Positions 45,317 through 55,154 of a DNA stretch of 64,000 nucleotides are shown here, piece after piece. Every line of letters begins with the position of its first letter. The first letter of the stretch is position 1. This DNA is from Paenibacillus sp. FSL W8-0426. GTDB lineage: Bacteria; Bacillota; Bacilli; Paenibacillales; Paenibacillaceae. A program made the translations under genes and the position numbers. A model generated the notes under the pieces. It was not told where the DNA came from. It saw only the letters and a program-made list of their open reading frames with translations, and made no database searches. The DNA lies in assembly GCF_037969725.1 (NCBI RefSeq), contig NZ_CP150203.1, forward strand, positions 4,232,001 to 4,296,000, written 5' to 3'.

Positions 45317-45661
45317 GTGACACCGTTCACCAAACAAGTCGTCGCCATGATCGCCGCCATTCCCGAGGGCAAAGTCATGACTTACGGGCAGATTGCCGCT
45401 CTTGCGGGAAGCCCGCGAGCCGCCAGACAAGTGGTACGCATTCTCCACTCCATGAGCCGTAAAGAGCGATTGCCTTGGCATCGCGTCGTAAACGCCAAAG
45501 GCGCCATCTCCATCCCCGATGAGCACTCCCGTATGATGCAGGAAACGGAGCTCATCAGCGAGGGCGTAGAGTTTCAACTGGATGGCACGATTGATCTTCA
45601 ACGCTTCGGCCATGATCCGGGTCCCGATTTTCTGCTGGAACCTCCCCTCGATGAAGAATAA
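45317..45661 (+). CDS. Alkyltransferase-like protein (ATL)
   Basis: The 114-residue protein starts at GTG 45317 behind AAGGAG; a longer reading from 45041 crosses the terminator. It has the DNA-binding fold of O6-methylguanine-DNA methyltransferases (EGKVMTYGQIAALAGSPRAARQV) and ends the usual motif as LPWHRVVNAKG, with Trp in place of the alkyl-accepting Cys of PCHRV. Such ATL proteins bind O6-alkylguanine and pass it to nucleotide excision repair without removing the alkyl group. The acidic C-terminal tail is longer than in E. coli Atl. Confidence 0.9.
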   Translation: MTPFTKQVVAMIAAIPEGKVMTYGQIAALAGSPRAARQVVRILHSMSRKERLPWHRVVNAKGAISIPDEHSRMMQETELISEGVEFQLDGTIDLQRFGHDPGPDFLLEPPLDEE

Positions 45662-45686
45662 CGCGCAACATGTACGCTGCCCCAAA

Positions 45687-45741
45687 TAAAAATCCCCTCC
45701 GGGCTAGCCAATTCGACTAACCCGGAAGGGATTTTTTTTAT
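45687..45741. terminator. Bidirectional terminator
   Basis: AAATCCC-TCCGGG-TAG and its complement lie between convergent genes; T-runs follow on both strands (TTTTTTTTATTTT on plus, and ATTTTTATTTGGGG on minus). Confidence 0.8.
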
Positions 45742-45794
45742 TTTATGGGCTGATCCTCATCCCTGAATCCACGTTCCTGCAGGACAGGGTTGTA

Positions 45795-47309
45795 TTACGC
45801 TGTTGCACTGGATTTTTTCGGTTCCGTACTTGCTTCGTTCTCTACGGCTGGTTTGGTTTTGCGGATGAAGAAAGCCAGCAGCATTGCCGCTACCGTCATC
45901 CACGTAGCTACCGTAAAGGCATAGTTAACGCCATAAATCGTAGCGTCTGCCGTCGCATTCAACATGGCTGCCTGATCCGTCGGCGAAATATGGTTCGCTG
46001 CCATCGTATCAGCCAGATGGGATTTGAGTTTGCTGCTCATAATCGTAACGAGAATGGCCGTACCGATTGCACCGGCAACCGTCCGGAGCGTATTCGACAT
46101 CGCCGTACCGTGCGCGTTCAGGCGCTGCGGAAGCTGGTTCAGACCGGCTGTCTGAATCGGCATCATCAGCATGGACATCCCGAACATACGCGCTGTGTAA
46201 ATAAACATCATGTATCCGTAAGATGTGTCGATCGCAAGTCTGCTCAGACCCCAGGTTGTGACCGCCGTTACGGCGAGTCCGGCAACGGACAACCAGCGCG
46301 CACCCACTTTATCGAAGATCCGTCCGGTAATCGGGGACATAATCCCCATCAAAATGGCACCCGGCATCATCAGCAAGCCGGATTCGATCGGCGTGAACTG
46401 GCGAATATTTTGCAGAAAGATCGGAAGCAGGATCATACCCGCGAACATCGCCATCGTCACCAGCATGTTGATGATCGTGGTCAATGTGTACATATTGTAT
46501 TTGAAAATGCGGAACTCAAGCAGCGGATGATCAGTCATCAGCTGGCGAATGACGAACAGGACCAGAGCGACGGCGCCCACAACAAGGCAAGTGATAACGA
46601 CCGTACTGCCCCATCCGTCTGTACCTGCGTCACTGAATCCGTAGAGCAAGCTGCCAAATCCCACTGTGGACAAAATAACGCCCGGATAGTCCAGTTTCGG
46701 TTTGGATTGGCGCGTTACGTTTTTGACAAAAGCGATACCAATCGCTGTTGCAATAATGGAGAATGGCAAGATGATATAAAACAGCAATCTCCAGGAATAG
46801 TGCTCGACGATATAACCCGACAATGTTGGTCCAATGGCCGGAGCCAAGATCATCGCGATCCCCATCGTACCCATGGCCTGACCGCGTTTCTCGATCGGGA
46901 AGATGGTCAAAAATACAACCGTCATCAGAGGCATCAGAATACCCGCGCCGCCTGCCTGAATAACCCGTCCAACCATCAGAATGGCAAAGTTGGGACTAAT
47001 TCCGCAGATCAGCGTACCAATGGTAAATAATAGCATGGCGGTAATAAAAATTTGGCGCGTGGAAAATTTTGCAATCAAATATGCGGTTACCGGAATCAAA
47101 ACACCATTGACGAGCATGTAGCCCGTTGTCAGCCATTGGGCCGTGTTGGCTCCAATCGCCAGGTCTTCCATGATCTTCGGAAGAGCCACGTTCATCAATG
47201 TTTGGTTCAAAAAGGCCACGAATGCTCCGATCAATAGCGCGGCAACAATCGGTCCCTTCTTGATGCTGTCCATCGCTGATGATGGAGCAGCTGCAGTTGT
47301 TGTACTCAT
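45795..47309 (-). CDS. DHA2-type MFS multidrug exporter (EmrB/QacA-like)
   Basis: The 504-residue protein has about 14 transmembrane helices, as in the DHA2 drug:H+ antiporter family, with the GRxxQAxGAGxxxP-like segment GRVIQAGGAGILMPLM (motif C region) and a W-x-x-T-x-Y-M-L-x-N start (WLTTGYMLVNGVL). The ATG overlaps the marR stop (ATGA). It is probably derepressed when the MarR protein binds a drug-like ligand. Confidence 0.93.
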   Translation of the reverse strand: MSTTTAAAPSSAMDSIKKGPIVAALLIGAFVAFLNQTLMNVALPKIMEDLAIGANTAQWLTTGYMLVNGVLIPVTAYLIAKFSTRQIFITAMLLFTIGTLICGISPNFAILMVGRVIQAGGAGILMPLMTVVFLTIFPIEKRGQAMGTMGIAMILAPAIGPTLSGYIVEHYSWRLLFYIILPFSIIATAIGIAFVKNVTRQSKPKLDYPGVILSTVGFGSLLYGFSDAGTDGWGSTVVITCLVVGAVALVLFVIRQLMTDHPLLEFRIFKYNMYTLTTIINMLVTMAMFAGMILLPIFLQNIRQFTPIESGLLMMPGAILMGIMSPITGRIFDKVGARWLSVAGLAVTAVTTWGLSRLAIDTSYGYMMFIYTARMFGMSMLMMPIQTAGLNQLPQRLNAHGTAMSNTLRTVAGAIGTAILVTIMSSKLKSHLADTMAANHISPTDQAAMLNATADATIYGVNYAFTVATWMTVAAMLLAFFIRKTKPAVENEASTEPKKSSATA

Positions 47310-47761
47310 TCGTTGTTCATCTCTCTTCCTTGTAGCTTTTCAATCATCAGATTATGAATCCGAAGCAGGTGGTCCAAATCTTCTTTGGGAATGTCCAAAA
47401 TCGGAGACACTCTTTCCATCCACAGCCGATGCGTTTCCTTTTGTGCGCGTTCCCCTTTGTCCGTCATCTGCAGCACAACGGAGCGGCGGTCGGAGTCGGA
47501 ACGGGTGCGAACGATGTATCCGCCTTTGACCAAACGTTCTACGACGGCGCTCATCGAACTGCTGCCGACATGGCACAATTCGGCCACGTCGTTGTTGCCG
47601 ATCGAAGGGCGCTCCTTCAAAATGGATAACACCATGAATTGGATCGAGGTCAATTCAATTTCTTTGTTTTCATTCCAGAATTCTCGAAACAGCATTTGAT
47701 TAACCTGTCGAAACGAATTGATGATGTAGAAAACTTCATATGTGTCCTGTGTATCTGACAA
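47306..47761 (-). CDS. MarR-family repressor of the exporter
   Basis: The 151-residue winged-helix protein (ELCHVGSSSMSAVVERLVKGGYIVRTRSDSDRRSVVLQMTDKG) fits MarR. I chose TTG 47761, with AAAAGGGTG upstream; a GTG at 47803 would lie within the palindromic operator. It is the first gene of a two-gene unit with the exporter, so it most likely represses itself and the pump. Confidence 0.9.
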   Translation of the reverse strand: MSDTQDTYEVFYIINSFRQVNQMLFREFWNENKEIELTSIQFMVLSILKERPSIGNNDVAELCHVGSSSMSAVVERLVKGGYIVRTRSDSDRRSVVLQMTDKGERAQKETHRLWMERVSPILDIPKEDLDHLLRIHNLMIEKLQGREMNNE

Positions 47762-47790
47762 TTGTTTCACCCTTTTACTTTTGGAATATA

Positions 47791-47810
47791 ATATTTCGCA
47801 CACGAAATAT
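47791..47810 (-). promoter_or_regulatory. MarR operator palindrome
   Basis: ATATTTCG-CACA-CGAAATAT is a 20-bp inverted repeat with 8-bp arms, 30 bases before the marR start and next to a TATATT -10-like element. This is the size and spacing expected for a MarR dimer site. Confidence 0.75.
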
Positions 47811-47923
47811 CAGGGGAACAATTATTTATTATAAGCATCTTTTTTTACATAGTCAACTCTTTACATATTGGTTTTTTTCGATTTTTTGGAGATTGGCTAA
47901 ATCCTTGCAAAACCCGCCTTATC

Positions 47924-47977
47924 AAAAAAATAACCATAGGCAGCCTGCCTCAAACGAGCAGGTTTTCCTATGGTTAC
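47924..47977 (-). terminator. Terminator of the second marR gene
   Basis: On the minus strand TAACCATAGG-N-CCTGC and its complements form a long stem followed by a run of T (TTATTTTTTT). Confidence 0.85.
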
Positions 47978-47992
47978 CCAAAGACCATCATT

Positions 47993-48430
47993 TTATGAAG
48001 TGGATAAGGCATGCTCCTTATTTTTGGGGGCAGTCATTTTTCCCAGCAAATATACCAGCAGCTGCTGATTATGCATCGAAATGTTGCTGAGCACAGAGTT
48101 CATGAATTCATTGCGGATGGCGAGCCCGCGCTGTGTTTCGATCCTGCCTTTTTCGGACAGGGACACCCAAACGATTCTGCGATCCTGATCGTCGCGCTCC
48201 CTATGGATCAATCCGTTCTTTTCCATTCGGTCAAGCAGCATTGTAACCGCTGCAGGGGTCGTCGCCAAAAATGGAATCAGGTCGGATGGTTTCATGCGCC
48301 CATGATCATCAAGTACCTCGAGTGCAGTCAATTGTGCTTCCGTTAAGGAAGGGGCCAGCTCCTGGTCCATGTGAAGTTTGTAATCCTTGGTCAGCCTCGA
48401 CCAGCATTTGGTGAAATCGGAATAATACAT
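47993..48430 (-). CDS. Second MarR-family regulator
   Basis: The 145-residue protein has a MarR winged helix (PSDLIPFLATTPAAVTMLLDRMEKNGLIHRERDDQDRRIVWVSLSEKG). AGAGGAG precedes the ATG. It is a monocistronic gene with its own terminator. Targets unknown. Confidence 0.9.
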   Translation of the reverse strand: MYYSDFTKCWSRLTKDYKLHMDQELAPSLTEAQLTALEVLDDHGRMKPSDLIPFLATTPAAVTMLLDRMEKNGLIHRERDDQDRRIVWVSLSEKGRIETQRGLAIRNEFMNSVLSNISMHNQQLLVYLLGKMTAPKNKEHALSTS

Positions 48431-48599
48431 GTTGGTATCGCTCCTCTCTGCGGTCAGGTAATCACTTCATCTGCTTAAGGTTTTCGCGCTTCAAAGCCGC
48501 ATTCCTGCTGCATTTTTTCAATTTCCCAGCGATCGACCGCAATCGACGAAGGTTGTTAAACTTCGCATGAAGTCTCTCTTTTAATCCGTGTCCGAACAA

Positions 48600-48658
48600 C
48601 AAAAAAAGACGGTCCGCCCGACAAAAGCTGCTGCGCTTTTGCAAGGCGAAACGTCTTT
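48600..48658 (-). terminator. Terminator of parEC
   Basis: On the minus strand AAAGACG and CGTCTTT bracket a GC-rich inner stem with a TTTTTTT tail, 12 bases after the parC stop. Confidence 0.8.
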
Positions 48659-48670
48659 GCAAGGAAAGGG

Positions 48671-51136
48671 TCAAGACGAAACGTCATGCGAATTGGTTTC
48701 ATCCAAGTCCTTCAGAAGCTCCACGACCTCATCCTTTTTGTCTACATGTACGAGCAGTTTGCCGATATGCTTCCGCTCTTGGATCGGCATGCTCTCGGAG
48801 GACAGCGTGAATACCTGGCCCTCTTTGGTCATTACGTTCACTTTGCGTTCTTCACGGCAGTAGAAAGCCCCGGCGATGCGGCTGCCGTTCGGTTTGACCC
48901 GCTTGCCTTCCTTGAATTCAAAGGTAGCCACGCCTTTGCCGCCACGGCTCTGAAGAGCGTAATCGAGAAGCAAGGAGCGTTTGCCGTATCCCAGATCGGA
49001 CAATACCGCGATTTCGCCTTCCTCTCCTTCCACCCAAAGAGCGGTAACCACTTCATCCGTATCCTTGAGCTGAATGCCTCTTACCCCGCCGGACACCCGT
49101 CCCATGGCGTTCACTTCGTCCTCGCGGAAACGAATAGCCATCGCTTCCTTGGTAATCAACAAGATGTCCTTATCTCCCGTGCTCAGATGCACCGAGAGAA
49201 CTTCATCGTCTTTGCCCACTTTGCAAGCAGCTACGGCTCCGGAACGTTTCGTCACGTACTCTTTCAGTTCGGTACGTTTCACCTGTCCCTTGCGCGTGAC
49301 AAATACAAGGCTGTGATTCGGCTCATCAAACGATTTGATCTGCAGCACGTTGGTGATTCGATCATCTTTCCCAAGGGGAATCACGTTCACGATCGCCGTA
49401 CCCGGGTCCTTCCACTTGAATTCGGGAACCTGGTGCACAGGCAGGAGGAAGTATTGGCCTTTTTGCGTAAACACAAGCAAATTGTCCAGCGTATTCACTT
49501 CAAGCAGTTGGGCGATATAATCGCCCTCCTTCACGCCGCTTCCGCTGCGTTCCCCGCCAGAGCGAGTGAAAGATTGCATTCCCGTGCGTTTGATGTACCC
49601 TTCTTTGGACAATGACACAAATACATCCTCGGCATTCACCAGAACTTCAAGGTTTACCTTGAGTTCTTCGACTTCGCCCTGAATGGCGGAGCGGCGGTCG
49701 ATGCCGTATTTCTCGCGAATCTCCAGCAGCTCCTTGCGAATGACGCCGATCAGCTTGCGGTCACTCTCCAGAATGCCACGAAGCTGCGCGATTTTTTTCA
49801 TCAGATCGGCGAGCTCCTTCTCCAGTGAGGTGATCTCCAGGTTGGTCAGGCGATAGAGCTGCAGGGTGAGAATCGAGTCGGCCTGCCGTTCCGTAAAACC
49901 AAACATCCACATGAGGTTGTTTTGCGCGTCTTGGCGGTTTTTGGACGCTTTAATGGCCGCAATGACCTCGTCCAAAATGTTAAGCGCTTTGACGAGCCCT
50001 TCCAGTACATGTGCGCGATCTTCGGCCTTCTCCAGTTCAAACCGGGTGCGGTACGTGACCACTTCCCGCTGATGCGCGATGTAAGCTTCCAGCATCGCTT
50101 TTAGCCCGAGCTGCTGCGGCGCCTTGTTGACGATGGCAACCATGTTGAAATTGTACGTCACCTGAAGATCCGTCTTTTTCAGCAAATAGGCCAGTATGCC
50201 CTGTGCATCGGCATCCTTCTTCAACTCGACGACGATGCGCAAACCTTCACGCCCGCTTTCGTCCCGGACCTCGGCGATGCCTTCGACTTTTTTCTCAAGC
50301 CGAATGTTCTCCATCGAGGTCACGAGACGCGATTTGACCACTTGATACGGAATTTCCGTAATAACGATCTGCTGTTTGCCGCCGCGCATGTTTTCGATAT
50401 CGGTTTTGGAGCGGATATAAATGCGGCCCCGACCCGTGCGGTACGCGTCCATAATGCCTTCGCCGCCCATAATCAATCCGCCTGTCGGGAAATCCGGTCC
50501 TTTCAGGAACATCATGATTTCTTCCAGTCCAATCGATGGCTTCTCCATAACAGCCAGGCAAGCATCGATAACTTCCCTTAAATTATGGGTCGGAATTTCC
50601 GTCGCAAAACCGGAGGAAATGCCGCTGACGCCATTCACGAGCAAATTGGGATATCGGGATGGCAGTACAACCGGTTCTTTGGCCGTATTATCGAAATTGT
50701 CCTTGAACAGCACCGTCCGTTTCTCGATATCGCGCAGCATTTCCATTGCAATCGGCGACAACCGGGCTTCCGTATAACGCATCGCCGCTGCCGGGTCATC
50801 ATCCTGGGAGCCCCAGTTGCCGTGGCCGTCCACCAATACATGGCCCATTTTCCAAGGCTGCGCCATCCGTACCATACCCTCATAGATCGAAGAGTCTCCA
50901 TGGGGATGGTAATTCCCCATCACGTCCCCGACCGTTTTCGCCGATTTGCGATAGGGTTTGTCCGGTGTGTTGCCCGAATCGTACATGGCGTACAAAATCC
51001 GCCGCTGAACCGGCTTCAGACCATCGCGCACATCCGGGATGGCGCGATCCTGGATAATATATTTGGAATAGCGACCGAAACGGTCACCTACGACCTCTTC
51101 CAGAAAGGCCGGCAAAAACTGCTCTGATAGACTCAT
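48671..51136 (-). CDS. parC: DNA topoisomerase IV subunit A
   Basis: About 821 residues from ATG 51136 (AGAAGGTG upstream). ParC unlinks replicated chromosomes. Key features: catalytic Tyr in [15 protein letters not shown] segment [20 protein letters not shown] with the Ser and Glu that are changed in many quinolone-resistant strains still wild-type-like, and a C-terminal pinwheel of repeated beta blades. Absence of the GyrA-box typical of gyrase favours parC over gyrA, and the pairing with parE supports this. The parE stop is 12 bases upstream. Confidence 0.95.
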   Translation of the reverse strand: MSLSEQFLPAFLEEVVGDRFGRYSKYIIQDRAIPDVRDGLKPVQRRILYAMYDSGNTPDKPYRKSAKTVGDVMGNYHPHGDSSIYEGMVRMAQPWKMGHVLVDGHGNWGSQDDDPAAAMRYTEARLSPIAMEMLRDIEKRTVLFKDNFDNTAKEPVVLPSRYPNLLVNGVSGISSGFATEIPTHNLREVIDACLAVMEKPSIGLEEIMMFLKGPDFPTGGLIMGGEGIMDAYRTGRGRIYIRSKTDIENMRGGKQQIVITEIPYQVVKSRLVTSMENIRLEKKVEGIAEVRDESGREGLRIVVELKKDADAQGILAYLLKKTDLQVTYNFNMVAIVNKAPQQLGLKAMLEAYIAHQREVVTYRTRFELEKAEDRAHVLEGLVKALNILDEVIAAIKASKNRQDAQNNLMWMFGFTERQADSILTLQLYRLTNLEITSLEKELADLMKKIAQLRGILESDRKLIGVIRKELLEIREKYGIDRRSAIQGEVEELKVNLEVLVNAEDVFVSLSKEGYIKRTGMQSFTRSGGERSGSGVKEGDYIAQLLEVNTLDNLLVFTQKGQYFLLPVHQVPEFKWKDPGTAIVNVIPLGKDDRITNVLQIKSFDEPNHSLVFVTRKGQVKRTELKEYVTKRSGAVAACKVGKDDEVLSVHLSTGDKDILLITKEAMAIRFREDEVNAMGRVSGGVRGIQLKDTDEVVTALWVEGEEGEIAVLSDLGYGKRSLLLDYALQSRGGKGVATFEFKEGKRVKPNGSRIAGAFYCREERKVNVMTKEGQVFTLSSESMPIQERKHIGKLLVHVDKKDEVVELLKDLDETNSHDVSS

Positions 51137-51148
51137 TCCAAACACCTT

Positions 51149-53128
51149 CTATTCTTCGTACTCTGTAAAGTCGACATTTTCGACAATCCAACGCTTGCGC
51201 GGATCAACCTTGTCACCCATGAGGGTGGAAACACGACGTTCGGCCTTTGCCGCATCCACGATCTCCACTTTAAGCAAGGACCGCGTTTCCGGATTCATCG
51301 TTGTCTCCCACAGCTGCTCCGGATTCATCTCTCCAAGTCCCTTATACCGTTGAAGCTCCACATTTTTGCCAAGCTCCTTCATGTAGTTCGCCAACTGCTC
51401 ATCCGTCCATGCGTAACGCACGGTCGACATTTTGCCGGACTTGCTGGTGAGCTTGTAAAGCGGAGGCTGGGCGATAAATACTTTGCCTTCGTCAATGAGC
51501 GGTTTCATGTAGCGATAGAAAAAGGTCAGCAGCAAAACCTGAATATGCGCACCGTCCGTGTCCGCATCGGTCATGATGATGATTTTGGAATAATTGCTGT
51601 CCTCCACCGCAAATTCGGTACCGATGCCGGCGCCGATCGCCGAAGTGATGGCACGGTACTCCTCGTTTTTCAATATATCCGCCAGCTTTGCCTTCTCCGG
51701 ATTAAGCGGTTTGCCCTTCAGCGGAAGGATCGCCTGAATTTTGGAGTCGCGGCCTTGCTTGGCCGATCCGCCGGCAGAATCGCCTTCCACGATAAACAGC
51801 TCGTTGCGCGAAAAATCTTTGGATTGCGCCGGCGTCAATTTGCCGTTCAGATTGGAACTTTCGCTCCGCTTTTTGCCGCTGCGCATCTCGTCGCGGGCCT
51901 TGCGGGCAGCCTCCCGCGCCTTGGATGCCAATACGGCCTTGCGGATCAGCGTTTGCGCGACCTGGGGATTTTCCTCCAGGAAACGCTGCATGTTTTCGGC
52001 GACGACCGAATCCACGGCACTTCTCGCCGAAGCGCTGCCGAGCTGGTCCTTGGTCTGTCCGACGAATTCGACCTCGGACATCTTCACGCTGATGACGGCC
52101 ATCATGCCTTCGCGCAGATCGTTGCCATCCAGATTTTTGTCTTTTTCCTTGATCATGCTCGTACGTCTCGCATACTCGTTCATGACACGGGTATACGCCG
52201 TCTTGAATCCGGTCTCATGAGTACCGCCGCCCCTGGTCGGGATGGAGTTCACGAAGGAAGCAAGCGTTTCCGTATAACCTGCGTTATATTGAATGGCTAC
52301 TTCGACTTCGATGTCATCCTTTTCCGCATAAAAGTGAATGACATCATGCAGCACGTCTTTGTTTTCGTTCAAAAACGCCACGAATTGGCTCGCTCCGCCT
52401 TCATACATGTATTCATCCTGATTGCCCGAGCGTTCGTCCTTCAGCACGATTTTCAAACCGGAGTTGAGGAATGCGATTTCCTGCAGACGTTCGGCAAGCG
52501 TATCGTAATTCAGCTGAATGCCGTTCTGGAACACCCGGACATCCGGTTTGAACGTCACTTTGGTGCCCGTGCGATTGGTGTTGCCAAGCACTTCAAGCCC
52601 GGTTACAGGTTCGCCGACGTGCTCGATTCCTTTTTTGTCCTGCCAATATTCGAACCGCTGCCGATGGATCTTGCCATCCCGGTAAATTTCGACTTCCAGC
52701 CATTCGGACAACGCGTTCGTAACCGATGCGCCAACGCCGTGCAGCCCCCCGGATTTCTTATATCCTGCCCCACCGAATTTTCCTCCTGCGTGCAAAATCG
52801 TAAACACGACCTGGGGAGTGGGAATTCCTGTCTTATGTATACCCGTCGGAATTCCTCTTCCGTTATCCTGAACCGTGACAGACCCGTCCTTATGCAGCGT
52901 GATATCGATTTTGGAGCAGAATTTGGCGAGATGTTCGTCGACGGCATTGTCCACGATTTCCCATACCAAATGATGAAGTCCCGAATTGCTGGTGCTGCCG
53001 ATGTACATACCCGGCCGTTTCCGGACCGCGACCAGCCCTTCAAGTACTTGAATGTCGTCCGCGTCGTAGCCCGAGGTTCCTTGCCCCCCGCCTGTCGAAC
53101 CTGCCGACATATCGATTTGCTCGACCAT
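51149..53128 (-). CDS. parE: DNA topoisomerase IV subunit B
   Basis: The 659-residue ATPase subunit has a GHKL site (EIVDNAVDEHLA, DNGRGIPTGIH, HGVGASVTN), TOPRIM EGDSAGGSAKQGRD and DADTDGAHIQ, and C-terminal YKGLGEMNPEQLWETTM. GGGGGAGC precedes the ATG. Forms the A2B2 enzyme with ParC. GyrB-like features are shared, but the parC neighbour identifies it. Confidence 0.95.
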   Translation of the reverse strand: MVEQIDMSAGSTGGGQGTSGYDADDIQVLEGLVAVRKRPGMYIGSTSNSGLHHLVWEIVDNAVDEHLAKFCSKIDITLHKDGSVTVQDNGRGIPTGIHKTGIPTPQVVFTILHAGGKFGGAGYKKSGGLHGVGASVTNALSEWLEVEIYRDGKIHRQRFEYWQDKKGIEHVGEPVTGLEVLGNTNRTGTKVTFKPDVRVFQNGIQLNYDTLAERLQEIAFLNSGLKIVLKDERSGNQDEYMYEGGASQFVAFLNENKDVLHDVIHFYAEKDDIEVEVAIQYNAGYTETLASFVNSIPTRGGGTHETGFKTAYTRVMNEYARRTSMIKEKDKNLDGNDLREGMMAVISVKMSEVEFVGQTKDQLGSASARSAVDSVVAENMQRFLEENPQVAQTLIRKAVLASKAREAARKARDEMRSGKKRSESSNLNGKLTPAQSKDFSRNELFIVEGDSAGGSAKQGRDSKIQAILPLKGKPLNPEKAKLADILKNEEYRAITSAIGAGIGTEFAVEDSNYSKIIIMTDADTDGAHIQVLLLTFFYRYMKPLIDEGKVFIAQPPLYKLTSKSGKMSTVRYAWTDEQLANYMKELGKNVELQRYKGLGEMNPEQLWETTMNPETRSLLKVEIVDAAKAERRVSTLMGDKVDPRKRWIVENVDFTEYEE

Positions 53129-53203
53129 TCATGCTCCCCCTTCTTAACTTGCAACTAAAAAAAGCGAAAAATGCAAACAGATGTTTTCTTATCCTTGTCC
53201 ATT

Positions 53204-54202
53204 TTAATTCAAGATATCCCGTTTCGTAAAGACAAGGAATGACACAACCAATGACGCTATGCCCCAAACGCTTAACACAATAAGGGAAAAACCCAAATTC
53301 ATTCCTTCGATCGGAGGCAGCCCGCCGGACAAATAATCCGGCAATTGCAAATTAACCATAAACAAATATTTGGCGGAATTCCACGATGCGGCCATGCTGG
53401 TCAGAATCGTTCCCGCGATCAGCGCCGCCATCATGATCACGATGCTTGCCGCCGTACTGCGAACAAGCACCGACACCATGAAGGCAAGAACGGCAACGAT
53501 CACGCTCACGAACCAGATTAGTCCTGCCTGCATCAGCAAGTACAGCCATTGCTCCACCGCATGCACGCCCGACATGTCCACATCGGTGCCGACAATTTTG
53601 AAACCGGTGAAAATCGGCATGCCAAAGCCTTTATATCCGAAGACCACGCCCGAAATGGCATAACATATCACGTATGCAGACACAACGATGATGGAAACGA
53701 ACATGAGCAGCGTTACCAGTTTGCTCAGCAGCACTTTCCATCGTTTGACGGGACGGGTCAGCAGCATTTTAATCGTTCCCGTCGTGCGTTCTCCCGACAC
53801 CAGATCCGAAGCGATCGCCATGATGAGCAGCGGAATGAACAAACCTACCGCATTGTTCATGAACTCCCGCGTAAACGTTACGCCGTTCGGCTCTTTGGGA
53901 TTCACGTCGTTTTCCAGATAATACTGCATCTGTTGAATATACACCGTGCGATATTTTTTGTATTCTTCCGGCACGCGATCGCTGCCGAGCGAGTTTTGAT
54001 TGTCCGTAATGGCTTGCTGAAGCTCCAGACGCCAATCGCCGCCGAATTTGTCGCGGTTATTTTCCGCAGATTTCATCTGGGCATACGTAAACATGGGCAC
54101 CAGGACCGCAAGCACGATGAAAATGATATAAAGGCGTTTTTTCTTCACCATTTTGATCGTTTCGTTGCGAATAAGCGGCATGATGTTACTCAATGGATTC
54201 AC
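53204..54202 (-). CDS. ABC-2 type permease
   Basis: The 332-residue protein has six or more transmembrane helices, an N-terminal helix followed by a roughly 80-residue extracytoplasmic part (AENNRDKFGGDWRLEL...), and ABC-2 permease segments (SDLVSGERTTGTIKMLLTRPVKRW). It overlaps the ATPase by 17 bases. ABC-2 exporters move lipids, polysaccharides or antibiotics; the substrate is unknown. No terminator was found before parE. Confidence 0.9.
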   Translation of the reverse strand: MNPLSNIMPLIRNETIKMVKKKRLYIIFIVLAVLVPMFTYAQMKSAENNRDKFGGDWRLELQQAITDNQNSLGSDRVPEEYKKYRTVYIQQMQYYLENDVNPKEPNGVTFTREFMNNAVGLFIPLLIMAIASDLVSGERTTGTIKMLLTRPVKRWKVLLSKLVTLLMFVSIIVVSAYVICYAISGVVFGYKGFGMPIFTGFKIVGTDVDMSGVHAVEQWLYLLMQAGLIWFVSVIVAVLAFMVSVLVRSTAASIVIMMAALIAGTILTSMAASWNSAKYLFMVNLQLPDYLSGGLPPIEGMNLGFSLIVLSVWGIASLVVSFLVFTKRDILN

Positions 54203-55154
54203 CTTCCGTCATTTTAAGGAATAATTGCTCCAGGGTCGGCTGAATCCGCTGAACGCCCTCGACCCGGATCCCTTCCCGGACCATCCGGTCGACCAATGCG
54301 GGGATTTGATCTTCATCCATTTCGGCGACGACGGCATTTGGTCCCAAACCGGCAATAATGGTGTCGTCCATCACTTCGGCCGGTCGGTCAACCAGCGTAA
54401 TCCCGGCTTCCAACAGCATGTTTTTCCCGGCTTCCAGCGGGGTCAGATGCCAGATGGCCATGCGGGAATGGTCCTCGATCAGTTCATTCACGCCTCCGAC
54501 GGCAAGCACTTTTCCGGAACTGATGATGGCCACCCGGTCGCACAGCAATTGTATTTCGCTTAACAGATGGCTGCTGACGAACACGGCCATGCCTTCGCCG
54601 GCAAGCTGCTTGATGAATGCGCGAAGCTCCTTTATGCCCTTGGGATCCAGCCCGTTGGTCGGTTCATCGAGAATGAGCAGACGCGGTCTTCCAAGCAAAG
54701 CCTGGGCAATGCCCAGGCGCTGGCGCATGCCGAGCGAATAGGTTCTTACTTTATCATGAATCCGCTGGTCCAGGCGAACGATATCGACAACTTCCTGTAT
54801 TCGCTTATGATCTACGCCGGGCTGCATCCGGGCAAAATGCTCCAGGTTCTCCCACCCTGTCAAATATGTATACACTTCGGGATTTTCAACGATAGAACCT
54901 ACAAACTGCAGTGCCCGTTCGGGATCCCGGTTCACGTCATAACCGCACACCATAATTTTGCCTTCCGTCGGTTTGATCAGATCAACGAGCATACGGATGG
55001 TTGTCGTTTTGCCCGCCCCGTTCGGACCCAAAAAACCGAAAATTTCCCCAGGCTGCACATCGAACGTAACATCTTTGATAATCCATTTGCGTCCGATTTT
55101 TTTCTTGACATGCTGAACGGAGAGCACCGGTACGCTTTGCTGCTCAGACATCAC
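54186..55154 (-). CDS. ABC transporter ATPase
   Basis: The 322-residue ATPase has Walker A GPNGAGKTT, signature YSLGMRQRLGIAQALL (LSxGQ variant), Walker B LLILDEPTNGLDP and a C-terminal extension of about 100 residues typical of drug- or bacitracin-type ABC ATPases. AGGGGGTG precedes the ATG, which overlaps the SGNH gene by four bases. Partner of the permease. Confidence 0.93.
   Translation of the reverse strand: MMSEQQSVPVLSVQHVKKKIGRKWIIKDVTFDVQPGEIFGFLGPNGAGKTTTIRMLVDLIKPTEGKIMVCGYDVNRDPERALQFVGSIVENPEVYTYLTGWENLEHFARMQPGVDHKRIQEVVDIVRLDQRIHDKVRTYSLGMRQRLGIAQALLGRPRLLILDEPTNGLDPKGIKELRAFIKQLAGEGMAVFVSSHLLSEIQLLCDRVAIISSGKVLAVGGVNELIEDHSRMAIWHLTPLEAGKNMLLEAGITLVDRPAEVMDDTIIAGLGPNAVVAEMDEDQIPALVDRMVREGIRVEGVQRIQPTLEQLFLKMTEGESIE

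Noticed and set aside
48462..48674. 70-codon minus-strand frame after parC
   Set aside because: It runs through the parC terminator hairpin and is rich in Arg, Lys and Leu without a motif.
51350..53158. 602-codon open frame antisense to parE
   Set aside because: It is complementary to the conserved parE and has no recognisable domain; a shadow frame.
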